Source: Streptomyces sp. NBC_00775 (GTDB lineage Bacteria > Actinomycetota > Actinomycetes > Streptomycetales > Streptomycetaceae). Taken from it: 64,000 nucleotides of DNA. A program made the translations under genes and the position numbers. Location: the NCBI RefSeq assembly GCF_036347135.1, contig NZ_CP108938.1, forward strand, positions 5,084,001 to 5,148,000, read 5' to 3'. Positions 1 to 10,909 of this stretch are shown one piece after another; position 1 is the first letter of the stretch; each line of letters starts with the position of its first letter. The notes under the pieces are model-generated. The model saw nothing but the letters and a program-made list of their open reading frames with translations. It did not search any database and was not told the origin of the DNA.

Positions 1-805
1 GTACGTCCGCCCCGTACACCGCGTGCCGCGCGGCCCGTTCGAAGTCGTCGACCAGCACCGCGGCCGCGCCGAGCAGTCCGAGGACGACGAGATTGGCGAC
101 CAGCAGCAGCCAGCGTGCCCGGCGGGTCAAGTCCCGGCGGAACAAGCCCAGTACGAGGGCTCCGCCGGCCACCGCGTTCACCGTGCCGGTGAGCAGCGCG
201 CCCGTCAGCTGGCCGAGCATCGGGAGCAGGAGGAAGGGAAAGGCCAGGCCACCGACCAGCGCGCCCACGTAGTCCGCCGCGAACAGGTCCGCCACCGCGC
301 CGCCCGGGTCCTGGCGGCGGATGCGCTGTATCAGCTCCATCAGGAGGGGGACTTCGGCGCCGATCAGCAGGCCGATGGTGAGGGAGAAGGCCACCAGCAG
401 ATACCGGGATCCGTTCGCCCAGACGCCACCCCAGTCACCCGTCCACGCGAACACCGCGTAGAGCGCCATCGCGCTGCATCCGCCGACCAGCGCGAGCGCC
501 GCCTCGACCGCGCCGAAACCGGCCGCGGCGCGGGGGCGCAGCCGCTTCGCGGCGAGGGAGCCGATGCCCATGGCGAAGACCATGACGGAGAGCACGACGG
601 ACGCCTGGGTGACCGAATCGCCGATCAAGTACGAGGCGAGGGCGACGAGTTCGAGTTCGTACACGAGTCCACACGCCGCGCAGACGAATACTCCGGCGAG
701 GACGAGGAACCGGCCGAAGCCCGGTCGTACGGGCAGCCGCGCCTGACCCTGGACGGCCCAGGGCGGCGGTACGCCGGGGGGAGCGGGCGCGTGCGGTTCG
801 ATCAC
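1..805 (-). CDS. Spermidine synthase-like membrane protein, N-terminal part (runs off window)
   Basis: The gene is cut by the left window edge; about 268 codons are present. The readable part starts at a GTG (803-805) with [11 protein letters not shown], then a Pro-rich cytoplasmic head and a series of hydrophobic segments (for example [20 protein letters not shown], then segments near residues 70-90, 100-120, 130-150, 175-200 and 225-245). This matches the multi-spanning N-terminal half of the membrane-bound spermidine synthase-like proteins common in actinobacteria, in which a soluble methyltransferase-fold aminopropyltransferase domain follows. That catalytic half lies outside the window, so activity cannot be judged. 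The start has no strong ribosome binding site. DUF2617 lies upstream on the same strand, 200 bp away. The family call is fairly sure; the substrate is not known. Confidence 0.7.
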   Translation of the reverse strand, partial: MIEPHAPAPPGVPPPWAVQGQARLPVRPGFGRFLVLAGVFVCAACGLVYELELVALASYLIGDSVTQASVVLSVMVFAMGIGSLAAKRLRPRAAAGFGAVEAALALVGGCSAMALYAVFAWTGDWGGVWANGSRYLLVAFSLTIGLLIGAEVPLLMELIQRIRRQDPGGAVADLFAADYVGALVGGLAFPFLLLPMLGQLTGALLTGTVNAVAGGALVLGLFRRDLTRRARWLLLVANLVVLGLLGAAAVLVDDFERAARHAVYGADV

Positions 806-960
806 GCAGCGAACGCTACGTCACACTGGCGCTACGCCTCGTCACCCACACGTGTGGAACCGTTGCGCTTTGGGATAACCGGGGTTGAAGTGGGTGTCAC
901 CGGGGGCCGCCGCCCCCAGAGCGCCCCAGAGCGCCCCCCAGAGCCCCCAGACCCCGCTTC

Positions 961-999
961 GGCCTGAACGGCCTCGTCCTCACACGCCGGACGGGCTGA
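961..999. repeat. Dispersed 39-bp intergenic repeat, copy 1
   Basis: This 39-bp block matches the block at 39188-39226 in inverted orientation with a single mismatch (38/39). It lies just past the 3' end of the DUF2617 gene. Its reverse complement begins TCAGCCCGTCCGGCG and is followed by a run of CTGGGGG-type sequence, as in the other copy. It resembles the dispersed intergenic repeat seen in many Streptomyces genomes; that is recalled, not searched. Confidence 0.8.
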
Positions 1000-1005
1000 A
1001 TATGC

Positions 1006-1551
1006 TCAGCTCTCGCCCACCAGCAGAGGCAGGTCTCGCCCCGTCGCCATCCGGACCCCCACCCTCGTCCGCGTCGCCACCAACTGCCCGTCCTGCGGGT
1101 ACGCGTGCCACGTGCGCCAGTGGACCTGGCCCTCGTGGCGCTGGGCCAGCAGCGCGGTGAAGGCGTGCGGGCTGCCCGGGAAGACGCCGGCGAGGCCGTT
1201 GGGGTGGTCGGAGACCAGGGCCAGCAACTCCTGGGCGCGGCCCGCGAAGGAGCCGGGTGACAGGACTTCGACGCGGGCCGCGAACTCGTACTCCCAGTCG
1301 CCGACCCGCTTCGCCACGCCGAGCGGGAGGGGGGTGCTGGAACCCGGGATGCACGCGACCGTCTCCGAGCAACTGCCCTTCTCCTCCTCCAGAAGTACCT
1401 GGTGGGAGGCGCCGAGGAGTCTCAACTGGAGCTTTGCCCCGGCGAGTTCGAGGTCGAGGGTGGCGAGGGCCGGCAGCGGTTCCCGGCCCAGGGTCCAGGC
1501 GAGATCGGCCGCGCGCGTGTCGGTGTACGAGGTTTTCAGGGTCGTGAGCAT
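1006..1551 (-). CDS. DUF2617 family protein
   Basis: This 181-residue soluble protein has no signal peptide or membrane segment. It starts MLTTLKTSYTDTRAADLAW and contains the pattern of the actinobacterial DUF2617 family: a central SHQVLLEEE segment, PGSPHAFTALL and a conserved WRTWHAYPQ block near residue 148. Its biochemical role is unknown. In Streptomyces it is usually found next to the membrane-bound spermidine synthase-like gene, as here (same strand, upstream). The 200-bp gap between them carries a copy of a dispersed repeat, so co-transcription is possible but not certain. The ATG at 1551 was chosen because the conserved N-terminal block begins there. Confidence 0.75.
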   Translation of the reverse strand: MLTTLKTSYTDTRAADLAWTLGREPLPALATLDLELAGAKLQLRLLGASHQVLLEEEKGSCSETVACIPGSSTPLPLGVAKRVGDWEYEFAARVEVLSPGSFAGRAQELLALVSDHPNGLAGVFPGSPHAFTALLAQRHEGQVHWRTWHAYPQDGQLVATRTRVGVRMATGRDLPLLVGES

Positions 1552-1933
1552 GGGTCGGCTCCGCTAGCACGCAAAGGGAGGTGGGGGGTCCGCCGCACCC
1601 GGTCGGCACCGGGGGAACGGCCCGGTCAGCCCGGTCGGAAGGACACCAGAAGGACAGCCGAAGGACGCACCCGATGAACGCGTCCGACGGGCATCCGAGG
1701 CCTGTCGGCTCGGGGCTGCTTCGGTGTTTTAGAGGGAATCATGAACTGTGGCGCCGCCACAGCCTTTTTACCCAACTTCGTAGGGTTTCCATCCCCCCGA
1801 GGGCTCCACAGCTCAACTGTTCAACTACGGCGTACGCCCGGCGCGCGGAAGTGCCCGCCGGCAGCGGTTGCCCGACGGACACTTCCCAGTACTCCGGATG
1901 CGCTTCCCCCACAGGGAGCTCAGCTGCCCCGTG
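1552..1933. other. Intergenic region with one terminator-like hairpin
   Basis: No gene is supported in these 382 bp. The one clear structure is a 7-bp stem, CTGTGGC (1746-1752) with GCCACAG (1756-1762), followed on the + strand by CCTTTTT (1763-1769), which has the form of a Rho-independent terminator reading rightward. No + strand gene that would need it was found. A + strand reading frame with a good ribosome binding site (AGAGGGAATC before ATG 1741) runs into the antisense of the next gene and looks like a shadow. Confidence 0.4.
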
Positions 1934-2236
1934 TCAGCTGCCTCCGCCGCATCCGCCCCCGCCGCCACAGGACGACCCGCCTCCGCAGGACGAGCCCCCG
2001 CCGCAGGACGAGGAACCGCCGCACGACGAGTGGTGCCCTCCCGAGCCGCCGCCGCAGGACGAGGCGTCGCCCGCCCCGCCGGCCCACCAGCTGCTGCTGC
2101 TTCCGCTGTCCGAGGAGGAGCCGCGGTGGGACCTGCGGCCACTCTTCGACAGGCTGACCTTCTGGCTGCGGTCCGTGGCCACAAGGCCCACGACGACCAG
2201 GATGCAGATGCCCGCCAGGATGAGACCGATGATCAT
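1934..2236 (-). CDS. Small membrane-anchored Gly/Cys-rich protein
   Basis: A 100-residue protein starting MIIGLILAGICILVVVGLVA, which is one N-terminal transmembrane helix with almost no leader. A basic/Ser linker with a Trp pair follows, then a low-complexity tail of SSCGGG-type units carrying about ten cysteines and ending GGGGGCGGGS. The start is fixed by a strong ribosome binding site, AAAGGAGGGTGACGCC before the ATG at 2236; longer upstream frames have no such signal. Cys/Gly tails of this type occur in some actinobacterial membrane proteins such as the TIGR04222 group, but the body of that family is absent here. Function is unknown. The tail may coordinate metal, form disulfides or be modified; this is speculation. 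Confidence 0.7.
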   Translation of the reverse strand: MIIGLILAGICILVVVGLVATDRSQKVSLSKSGRRSHRGSSSDSGSSSSWWAGGAGDASSCGGGSGGHHSSCGGSSSCGGGSSCGGGSSCGGGGGCGGGS

Positions 2237-2509
2237 GGCGTCACCCTCCTTTCGTTCCCCCGAAAGCGGCCCCCCGTGGGCCGTGCCGTGGAAATGCCCC
2301 CGCGTCTCACTGCGCAAAGCAGAGTTGAGGAACTTCTGAGGGTCCCAGCATGGAAATGGCCCCCGACCTGCGCACATACGCAGTTCAGGGGCCGACCGGA
2401 TGTCGCTGGGCCGTCTGCGGGCCGTGTTCATCCTGCACGACGTGCTCAGTGGACTACCGCCAGTTGGCATGCAGAGACGAACCGGCAGCATACGAGGACT
2501 GGCTGCCCG

Positions 2510-3028
2510 TCAGGTCACGCCGTTGTAGCAAATCACCTCGGCGGTGAGTGTCTGAGGCCCACTACCGGTGTTTTTGGCGAACACCGACCAGCCACTCGGG
2601 TTCGGGACGATACCCGGCTGAAATACAGACGCCGTTACCTGCCAGGAGTCACCCGACGCCACACGAAAACCGCCACCTGTCGGCGTCTTCCCATTCGGGC
2701 AGATCGCACTCGCAATAGCTACCTCGCCAGGCTGCGCGGTAGCGGACCCGAATTCATGGTCAAACCCCGTCAAACCGCTGTCACTCGGGGGCGGCGTTGT
2801 TCCCGTTGCAGAAGCCGACTGGCTGCAGCTGATGTTTTGGTTGCCGGTGCTGGAATTGCCTTGGCCCACCTGCCCCGCCGGGAAACAGGCGAGGGTGATG
2901 GAGGGCGTATTGAGGAGACCGAGGCCGAGCAGCCCCCCGTCACTGTCCGCGTGGGCGGCAGTGCCGCCGAGGAGCATGGTCGCTGCGGCGGCAGCGCAAA
3001 TGGTGCTGATTCTCTTGGCTGGGTTCAC
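2510..3028 (-). CDS. Secreted hypothetical protein
   Basis: A 172-residue protein with a classical Sec signal peptide (MNPAKRISTICAAAAATMLL, likely cleaved after ...GTAAHA near residue 27). The mature part is Gly/Ser/Thr-rich with four cysteines (in ITLACFP, NISCSQS, SAICPNG and EVICYNG), spaced as expected for two disulfides. GTG 3028 is the start, supported by GACAAGGACAACCGA just upstream. It has a somewhat lower GC content than its neighbours. No family is recognised. It stands alone, with 272 bp to the next gene downstream and about 490 bp of noncoding DNA upstream. Confidence 0.65.
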   Translation of the reverse strand: MNPAKRISTICAAAAATMLLGGTAAHADSDGGLLGLGLLNTPSITLACFPAGQVGQGNSSTGNQNISCSQSASATGTTPPPSDSGLTGFDHEFGSATAQPGEVAIASAICPNGKTPTGGGFRVASGDSWQVTASVFQPGIVPNPSGWSVFAKNTGSGPQTLTAEVICYNGVT

Positions 3029-3517
3029 TCGGTTGTCCTTGTCGGGTGGGTGACGTACGCCGTGGCAGCTACTCGCTTGGCGATTGGGTCACCAGAAAGG
3101 ATGTCGAGCGGGCTGATCGCTCTCACGTTTGCCACACACGATCCGCGGAGGCTTCGCCCGTTCAGCGTTGGCGGTGAAGCCGGACGGCCGAGGCCAGGCT
3201 CAAGGGGCGCCTAAATCGAAGTGCTGCGGGTCTCTCAGGAAAACGGCCCTTGACCTGTACCAGAAGGCAGCTCAGAGGCCGTCCGTGCCTCACTCTGTTG
3301 GCTGCGGACCCTGGTCCTTCCCGGAACTGCGCTGGAACACCCTGTCGATGGCCCGACGGGCACGCTCGCGACTGTCGGGCCGTCCGAAGGTGGCCCACGA
3401 CGACAGACCATGACAGTTGTCGACGGCTCCGCCCCTGCTCAGAGATGGCGCGTTGGGCACCGCCGCAGGTGCTCATCCGTGAACGCAGGTTGAGGAACTC
3501 CAGAGCTTGGGCGCAGG
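3029..3517. other. Intergenic region without a supported gene
   Basis: These 489 bp separate the divergent secreted-protein gene and the aminotransferase gene and should hold both promoters. Reading frames here, such as one on the minus strand from 3542, have no ribosome binding site, no Streptomyces codon bias and no recognisable protein. No convincing hairpin or repeat was seen. Confidence 0.4.
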
Positions 3518-4729
3518 ATGACCGGCATGACCTCCAGCGCACGCCCCTTCCTCAACCGCCGGCTCGCCGAGTTCGGGACGACGATCTTCGCCGAGATGTC
3601 CGCCCTCGCGATGAGCACCGGTTCGATCAACCTCGGCCAGGGTTTCCCCGACACCGACGGCCCCGAGGAGATCCGGGAAGCGGCCGTGCGGGCGCTGCGC
3701 GACGGGCGCGGCAACCAGTACCCGCCGGGCCCGGGCGTCCCCGAGCTGCGCACCGCGATCGCCGCGCACCAGGAGCGCCGGTACGGCCTGTCGTACGACC
3801 CCGACACCGAGGTCCTGGTCACGGCGGGCGCCACGGAGGCCATCGCCGCCACCCTGCTCGCTCTGCTGGAACCCGGCGACGAGGTGGTCGCCTTCGAGCC
3901 GTACTACGACTCGTACGCGGCCTGCATCGCGATGGCGGGCGGCACGCGGGTTCCGGTCACCCTGCGCCCGGACGAGAGCACCGACGGGGAGGGCTCCCCC
4001 CGACGCTTCCGCCTCGACCTCGACGAGCTGCGCGACGCGGTCACCGACAACACCCGGCTGCTGCTGATCAACACGCCGCACAACCCCACCGGCACCGTGC
4101 TCACCCGCGAGGAGCTCACCGAGATCGCGAAGCTCGCCGTCGAGCGGGATCTGCTCGTGGTGACGGACGAGGTGTACGAGCACCTCGTCTTCGACGACGC
4201 CGAGCATCTGCCGCTGGCCTCGTTCCCGGGGATGCGCGGGCGGACGGTCACCATCGGCAGCGCGGGCAAGACGTTCTCCTTCACCGGCTGGAAGGTGGGC
4301 TGGGTGACCGCGCCGCCGGCCCTGATCAGCGCCGTACGGTCGGCGAAGCAGTTCCTGACGTATGTGTCGTCGGGCCCGTTCCAGTACGCCGTGGCGGAGG
4401 CGCTCGCGCTGCCGGACACGTACTTCGAGGCGTTCCGCGCGGACATGCTGGCCAAGCGGGACGTGCTGGCGGCGGGGCTCACGGAGGCCGGGTTCGAGGT
4501 GTTCCGGCCGCAGGGCACGTACTTCATCACCACCGACATCCGGCCGCTCGGCGAGTCCGACGGCTTCGCCTTCTGCCGGGCCCTGCCGGAGCGCGCCGGG
4601 GTCGTCGCCATCCCGAACGCCGTCTTCTACGACCACCGGGAGGCGGGCGCGCCCTTCGTGCGGTTCGCGTTCTGCAAGCAGACGGAGGTGCTGGAGGAGG
4701 CGGCGAAGCGACTCAAGGCGGCCTGGTAG
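3518..4729 (+). CDS. Pyridoxal phosphate-dependent aminotransferase (class I, DapC-like)
   Basis: A 403-residue cytosolic fold-type I aminotransferase. The PLP site is complete: the substrate-binding NPTG at 189-192, the Asp of VVTDEVYEH at 217 with Tyr 220, the Schiff-base lysine in GSAGKTFSFTGWK at 251 and the C-terminal arginine in FVRFAF. The N-terminal NLGQGFPDTDGP and QYPPGPG blocks are typical of the group that includes actinobacterial N-succinyldiaminopimelate aminotransferase (DapC) and kynurenine/glutamine transaminases. A role in lysine/peptidoglycan precursor synthesis is therefore plausible but not proven; related proteins are broad-specificity. ATG 3518 follows CGCAGG; a second ATG at 3527 is possible. 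No operon partner is evident; the next gene is 154 bp downstream. Confidence 0.85.
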   Translation: MTGMTSSARPFLNRRLAEFGTTIFAEMSALAMSTGSINLGQGFPDTDGPEEIREAAVRALRDGRGNQYPPGPGVPELRTAIAAHQERRYGLSYDPDTEVLVTAGATEAIAATLLALLEPGDEVVAFEPYYDSYAACIAMAGGTRVPVTLRPDESTDGEGSPRRFRLDLDELRDAVTDNTRLLLINTPHNPTGTVLTREELTEIAKLAVERDLLVVTDEVYEHLVFDDAEHLPLASFPGMRGRTVTIGSAGKTFSFTGWKVGWVTAPPALISAVRSAKQFLTYVSSGPFQYAVAEALALPDTYFEAFRADMLAKRDVLAAGLTEAGFEVFRPQGTYFITTDIRPLGESDGFAFCRALPERAGVVAIPNAVFYDHREAGAPFVRFAFCKQTEVLEEAAKRLKAAW

Positions 4730-4883
4730 CCGGGCTCGGCCCGGGGTCTTCCACCCACACCGGCCCGGGCTCTCTAACACCGGTGGCGCCGTCCGTGCGG
4801 GCGGCGCGCCGGGGGCGCGCGAACCGTACCCGCGCGGAGGAGCACAGGTCGCGAGTGCCCCGTGGGGAACGCACAGTTCGGAT

Positions 4884-6083
4884 GTGACCCACCCGAGTAC
4901 CCTCGCTCGCCCCGCCCGCACGGAGCCCGGGGACCGCGCCCGTCCGTCCCGCGCCGCGCGGGGCCTGCCGATCGCCGCGGTGATCGCGCTGGGGCTGTTC
5001 GCCACCGCGCGCCTCACCGGCGTCCTCGTGCTCGCCGCGACCGCCTGGGCCACCGGCAGGCACCCGCTCACGCTGCTCGCGCGGTCCTGGGACTCGGTCT
5101 GGTACCTGGGGATCGCGGCGCACGGCTACGGCCGGACGCTGGTCTTCCAGCCCACCATCATCCACAGCGACCTGGCGTTCTTCCCGCTGTACCCGGCGCT
5201 GGTGCGCGTCGTCACCGCCCTGAGCCCGCTGAACGCGAGCACGGCGGGCCTGCTGGTCGCCTGGCTGGCGGCGGCGGCCGCCGCCGGCGGGATCTACGCG
5301 ATCGGGGCCCGGCTGCGGGGCCGCGCGGTCGCCACCGCCCTCGTGCTGCTCTGGGGCCTGCTCCCGCACTCGGTGGTGCTGTCGATGGCGTACACCGAGC
5401 CCGTGCTGACCGCCTTCGCCGCCTGGTCCCTGTACGCGGTGCTCAGCGGGCACTGGCTGTGGGCGGGCACCCTGGCGGCGCTCGCGGGGCTGGCCCGGCC
5501 GAACGGGTTCGCGGTGGCCGCGGCGGTCCTCGCTTCGGCGGGGTACGAGATCTGGCGGCGGCGCGGGCGAAAAGTTCCCCACAGGCTGTGGACGGGCGCC
5601 GCGCTCGCACCGCTCGGCTGGGGCGGCTTCGTCCTGTGGGTGGGAATCCGCAAGGGCGATCCGCTCGGCGGCTACTTCGACGTGCAGCGGCTGTGGGGCT
5701 CACGCTTCGACTTCGGGGCGGGCTCGCTCGACGTCGTCAAGCACCTGCTCCTGCACGGGGACCGTTTCGTCTTCCCCGTGACCCTGGTGATCGTCGCGGC
5801 GGCCGTCCTGCTGTACGCGCTGCTGATCGCGGACCGGGCGCCGCTGCCGCTCGTCGTCTACAGCGGCGTACTGCTGCTGGTCACGCTCGGCGGCTCCGGG
5901 TTCTTCGAGTCGAAGCCGCGCTTCCTGCTGCCCGCGTTCCCGCTGCTGCTGCCGCTGGCGGCGGCGCTGGTGCGGACGGCGAGAGCCCGGCCCTGGCACG
6001 CGACCCTGGTGGTCGGCGCCCTGGCCGGGCTCTCGTTCGCGTACGGCGCGTATCTGGTGGTGCTCGCGCACACGCCGCTGTAG
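4884..6083 (+). CDS. Integral membrane mannosyltransferase, PIG-V-like
   Basis: About 399 residues with roughly nine to ten transmembrane segments and a short cytoplasmic N-terminus. After the first helix comes SWDSVWYLGIAAHGYG (Asp near 70), the acidic luminal/extracytoplasmic motif expected of GT-C fold glycosyltransferases that use a polyprenyl-phosphate sugar. FFPLYPALVR and ALAGLARPNG are conserved in the PIG-V-like actinobacterial group. It probably transfers mannose from polyprenyl-phosphomannose outside the membrane; the acceptor is unknown. GTG 4884 is the first in-frame start after the aminotransferase. A GGAGGAG at 4836-4842 is too far away to serve it, so the start is uncertain by a few residues. 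Confidence 0.65.
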   Translation: MTHPSTLARPARTEPGDRARPSRAARGLPIAAVIALGLFATARLTGVLVLAATAWATGRHPLTLLARSWDSVWYLGIAAHGYGRTLVFQPTIIHSDLAFFPLYPALVRVVTALSPLNASTAGLLVAWLAAAAAAGGIYAIGARLRGRAVATALVLLWGLLPHSVVLSMAYTEPVLTAFAAWSLYAVLSGHWLWAGTLAALAGLARPNGFAVAAAVLASAGYEIWRRRGRKVPHRLWTGAALAPLGWGGFVLWVGIRKGDPLGGYFDVQRLWGSRFDFGAGSLDVVKHLLLHGDRFVFPVTLVIVAAAVLLYALLIADRAPLPLVVYSGVLLLVTLGGSGFFESKPRFLLPAFPLLLPLAAALVRTARARPWHATLVVGALAGLSFAYGAYLVVLAHTPL

Positions 6084-6124
6084 GACCTGGCGGGAGGAAC
6101 GCTCGTCAGGACCTGACCGGAGGA

Positions 6125-6658
6125 TTACTCCTCGTCGTCGCCCTCGGGCTTCTCCGCCTCGTTGATCTCCTCTTCGAGGCCGAGCGACTCGACGAGCCAC
6201 TTGTCGAACTCGATGGCGGCCCGCACCCAGCTGACCGTGGAGGACACGAAGTGCTCCAGGGCGACGCCGGTGCCGATCAGCATCTGCGCCTCGCCGATCA
6301 GACGGACCGTGCCGTCGTCGTGCGTGTGGCTGTAGACCTTGGGCCACAGCGTGCGGCGGTTCCAGTCATCGATGGACTCCAGCAGCGCCGGCTTCTCCTC
6401 GATCTGGTGCGGCCGGTCATAGAACGTGCGCACCGAGAAGACCTGCTGGTCGCCCTCGCCGCGGAACATGAAATACGTACGGAACTGCTCCCACGGCGCC
6501 GCGAGGTCACCCTCGTCGTCGACGACGTACTTGAGCTCCATCTGTTCGAGGAGCTGCTTCACGAGGTCCTGATCCGGGACGACGGGGCCCGCGGGGCCGC
6601 CGGACTGCGGCTCGGGCTGGCCCCCGAAGTTCGGAATCGAGGACGGGTCGATGCTCAC
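6125..6658 (-). CDS. YbjN domain-containing protein
   Basis: A 177-residue soluble acidic protein. The YbjN-like core runs from about residue 30 (DLVKQLLEQMELKYVVDDEG) through YFMFRGEGDQQVFSVRTFY to a helical part (VSSTVSWVRAAIEFDKWLVE) and an acidic tail ending EKPEGDDEE. The family is related in fold to type III secretion chaperones; in Streptomyces it is a conserved cytosolic protein of unknown role. GTG 6658 is chosen because GAAGGGAAATACACG precedes it and because the longer upstream frame reads through the divergent promoter. It is convergent with the mannosyltransferase (41-bp gap) and divergent from the gene at 6794. Confidence 0.8.
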   Translation of the reverse strand: MSIDPSSIPNFGGQPEPQSGGPAGPVVPDQDLVKQLLEQMELKYVVDDEGDLAAPWEQFRTYFMFRGEGDQQVFSVRTFYDRPHQIEEKPALLESIDDWNRRTLWPKVYSHTHDDGTVRLIGEAQMLIGTGVALEHFVSSTVSWVRAAIEFDKWLVESLGLEEEINEAEKPEGDDEE

Positions 6659-6793
6659 CGTGTATTTCCCTTCGTACGGATCCTGCCATCCTCCCCCATC
6701 CAGGGCGGGGGGTGGCAACCCTTGCCGGGTCCTTCCGCCGGAGGCTGACAAGATCCGGTCACCCGGCCGCACCAGCACTGACATGATCTGGTC

Positions 6794-7243
6794 ATGCGCA
6801 TGCGGAGGAGACTGCGGTGGCTGCTGTGGGGGATGTGGTCGCTGTGCCTGGCATTCGCCGTGGTCGTCGGGGGGTGGTTCGCGTGGTCGGTGATCACCGC
6901 CGAGGCGAGTGGCGACCCCTTCCGCACACACTCGGAGATCACCTGCTCACAGGCGATGACGTTCGCACACGGCACGCTGCCCGAGAGCGCGCGTGACGGT
7001 AAGTGCTCGCTGGACGACTGGATGGACGACGTGGTGCGCGGCACCTGGAAGATGCCACGCACCGATGTCGCCGCCTGGCTGAAGGACTCCTACCCGGACG
7101 AGAAGCCGTCGGAGGCCTGCACCCAGGACGTGTGCCTCGACATCGACTTCGACGCCGAGTACGACGCCGACTACGCACGACTGACCGTGGCGTACGAGGA
7201 CGGGGACACCGCCCTCGTACGCCTTGAGGCCTACTCGTCCTGA
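6794..7243 (+). CDS. Membrane-anchored small hypothetical protein
   Basis: A 149-residue protein with a basic N-terminus (MRMRRRLRW), one transmembrane helix at about 9-35 and an extracytoplasmic domain of about 110 residues. Four cysteines outside the membrane (51, 71, 109 and 114) could form two disulfides. The C-terminal part, DIDFDAEYDADYARLTVAYE, is acidic. No family is recognised. It ends 13 bp from the convergent clpB stop. An alternative start lies two codons downstream (ATG 6800). Neither start has a good ribosome binding site. Confidence 0.6.
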   Translation: MRMRRRLRWLLWGMWSLCLAFAVVVGGWFAWSVITAEASGDPFRTHSEITCSQAMTFAHGTLPESARDGKCSLDDWMDDVVRGTWKMPRTDVAAWLKDSYPDEKPSEACTQDVCLDIDFDAEYDADYARLTVAYEDGDTALVRLEAYSS

Positions 7244-7256
7244 GCCGCGGCCGGGA

Positions 7257-9854
<2,598 letters not shown>

Positions 9855-9914
9855 GTTCGCGTTCTCCTCCCTGCGTCAGCGTTCCCTCATGCTGAGTGTG
9901 CCAACGGGCACAAA

Positions 9915-9935
9915 GTTGAGTCTATTCCACTCAAG
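9915..9935 (-). promoter_or_regulatory. HAIR operator for HspR upstream of clpB
   Basis: On the clpB strand the site reads CTTGAGT-N7-ACTCAAC, which differs from the HspR-associated inverted repeat consensus CTTGAGT-N7-ACTCAAG only in the last base. It lies 61 bp upstream of the clpB start, in the divergent region with the gene at 10001. HspR control of clpB through HAIR is established in Streptomyces. Confidence 0.9.
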
Positions 9936-10000
9936 GGGTGGAGTGGAGGCCATACGGGCCATGCGGCATACCGCTGACAGCTCCGGCTACATTTCGGACC

Positions 10001-10414
10001 ATGGCCGCATACCCCGTAGACCCTCGCGATCCCGACCCCGCCTACCTCAGCTTCTGGCGCGAGCGGCATCTGTGCACGCTGACGACGCTCCGGCCCGACG
10101 GGAGCCCGCACGTGGTGCCCGTCGGGGTTACATACGACCCGGAGGCGGGTCTGGCTCGGGTGATCACCAACAAGTCCAGCGCGAAGGTGGGCCACGTACT
10201 GGCCGCGGGCGCGGACGGCGCCCGGGTCGCGGTCTGCCAGGTCGACGGCCGCCGCTGGGCGACGCTGGAGGGGCGCGCGAGGGTGTCCGTGGACCCGGCA
10301 CGCGTCGCGGAGGCGGAGCGGCGGTACGCGGAGCGGTACGGGCGGGTGCCGGCGCCGAATCCGGCGCGGGTGGTGATCGAGGTGGAGCTGACGTCGGCGA
10401 TGGGGCGGGGCTGA
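10001..10414 (+). CDS. PPOX-class split-barrel (F420/FMN-dependent) oxidoreductase
   Basis: A 137-residue single-domain split beta-barrel protein. The N-terminal half carries LSFWRERHLCTLTTLRPDGS and PHVVPVGVTYD, the arrangement of the pyridoxamine 5'-phosphate oxidase-like family and in particular the small actinobacterial enzymes of the Rv1155 type, which bind F420. The substrate cannot be told from sequence. ATG 10001 fits the start of the conserved region; a longer frame from 9938 would run through the clpB operator and is rejected. A perfect 17-bp-stem terminator follows at 10490-10530. Confidence 0.75.
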   Translation: MAAYPVDPRDPDPAYLSFWRERHLCTLTTLRPDGSPHVVPVGVTYDPEAGLARVITNKSSAKVGHVLAAGADGARVAVCQVDGRRWATLEGRARVSVDPARVAEAERRYAERYGRVPAPNPARVVIEVELTSAMGRG

Positions 10415-10489
10415 CGCGGGGCAGCCGGGCTACGGCCGGTTTCAGCCCTTGCCGAGATGGGCGGAATCCTGGAGGTTTCACGTAAAACT

Positions 10490-10530
10490 GCAGCGGCGTC
10501 ACCGTGTTCAGGTCACGGTGACGCCGCTGC
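10490..10530. terminator. Bidirectional hairpin terminator
   Basis: GCAGCGGCGTCACCGTG (10490-10506) pairs perfectly with 10514-10530 around a 7-nt loop. It lies between two convergent genes (10001-10414 on + and 10574-10909 on -). The minus strand has a short TTTTA stretch after the stem. Confidence 0.85.
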
Positions 10531-10573
10531 GGGGGGAAGTACCTGCGCGATCTACTACGACGGGGGAATCGCG

Positions 10574-10909
10574 TCAGGCACTGCGGGGGGTGGCTGCAAT
10601 GGTCTGTACGTCCGGGGCTTCCGGCTCGACAAGCTGGTGGTCACGCTGGTCAAGGTTCACAAAGATCATTCCGTACCGAATGGCACACCGGACCGGCTGC
10701 GGCGCCCCCCGAGGCCGCCGCAGACACCGGTACGCCCGTACGTCGTCCTCGTCGTCCCGGGTGACGACGACAGGCTCTCCGAACACCGTCACCATCAACG
10801 AGTCACCACTGTGGGGGATGGCGGTGACCAGGTCGATGAAGTGCCAGCCGGAGCGGTAGGCGGTGGCCATTTCTCGGCGGAAGGAGCGGTCGTCGGGGGG
10901 GATGGTCAT
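10574..10909 (-). CDS. Small protein resembling a Rieske domain without its ligands
   Basis: A 111-residue soluble protein. The stretch from residue about 38 (LMVTVFGEPVVVTRDDEDDV) through CLRRPRG and VRCAIRYGM to IFVNLDQRDH follows the layout of the Rieske domain of ring-hydroxylating oxygenase alpha subunits (G-x-P-V-V-V-x-R, C-x-H-R-G, C-x-Y-H-G, F-V-N-L). Both ligand histidines are Arg here; the two cysteines remain. A [2Fe-2S] cluster is therefore unlikely. The resemblance is my inference. Its ATG overlaps the stop of the upstream secreted-peptide gene (ATGA), so the two are translationally coupled. Confidence 0.55.
   Translation of the reverse strand: MTIPPDDRSFRREMATAYRSGWHFIDLVTAIPHSGDSLMVTVFGEPVVVTRDDEDDVRAYRCLRRPRGAPQPVRCAIRYGMIFVNLDQRDHQLVEPEAPDVQTIAATPRSA

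Noticed and set aside
1741..2157. A + strand frame starting MNCGAATAFLPNF with a good ribosome binding site
   Set aside because: After about 20 codons it becomes a shadow of the Gly/Cys-rich gene, and a terminator-like hairpin falls inside its first codons. A very short leader peptide cannot be excluded.
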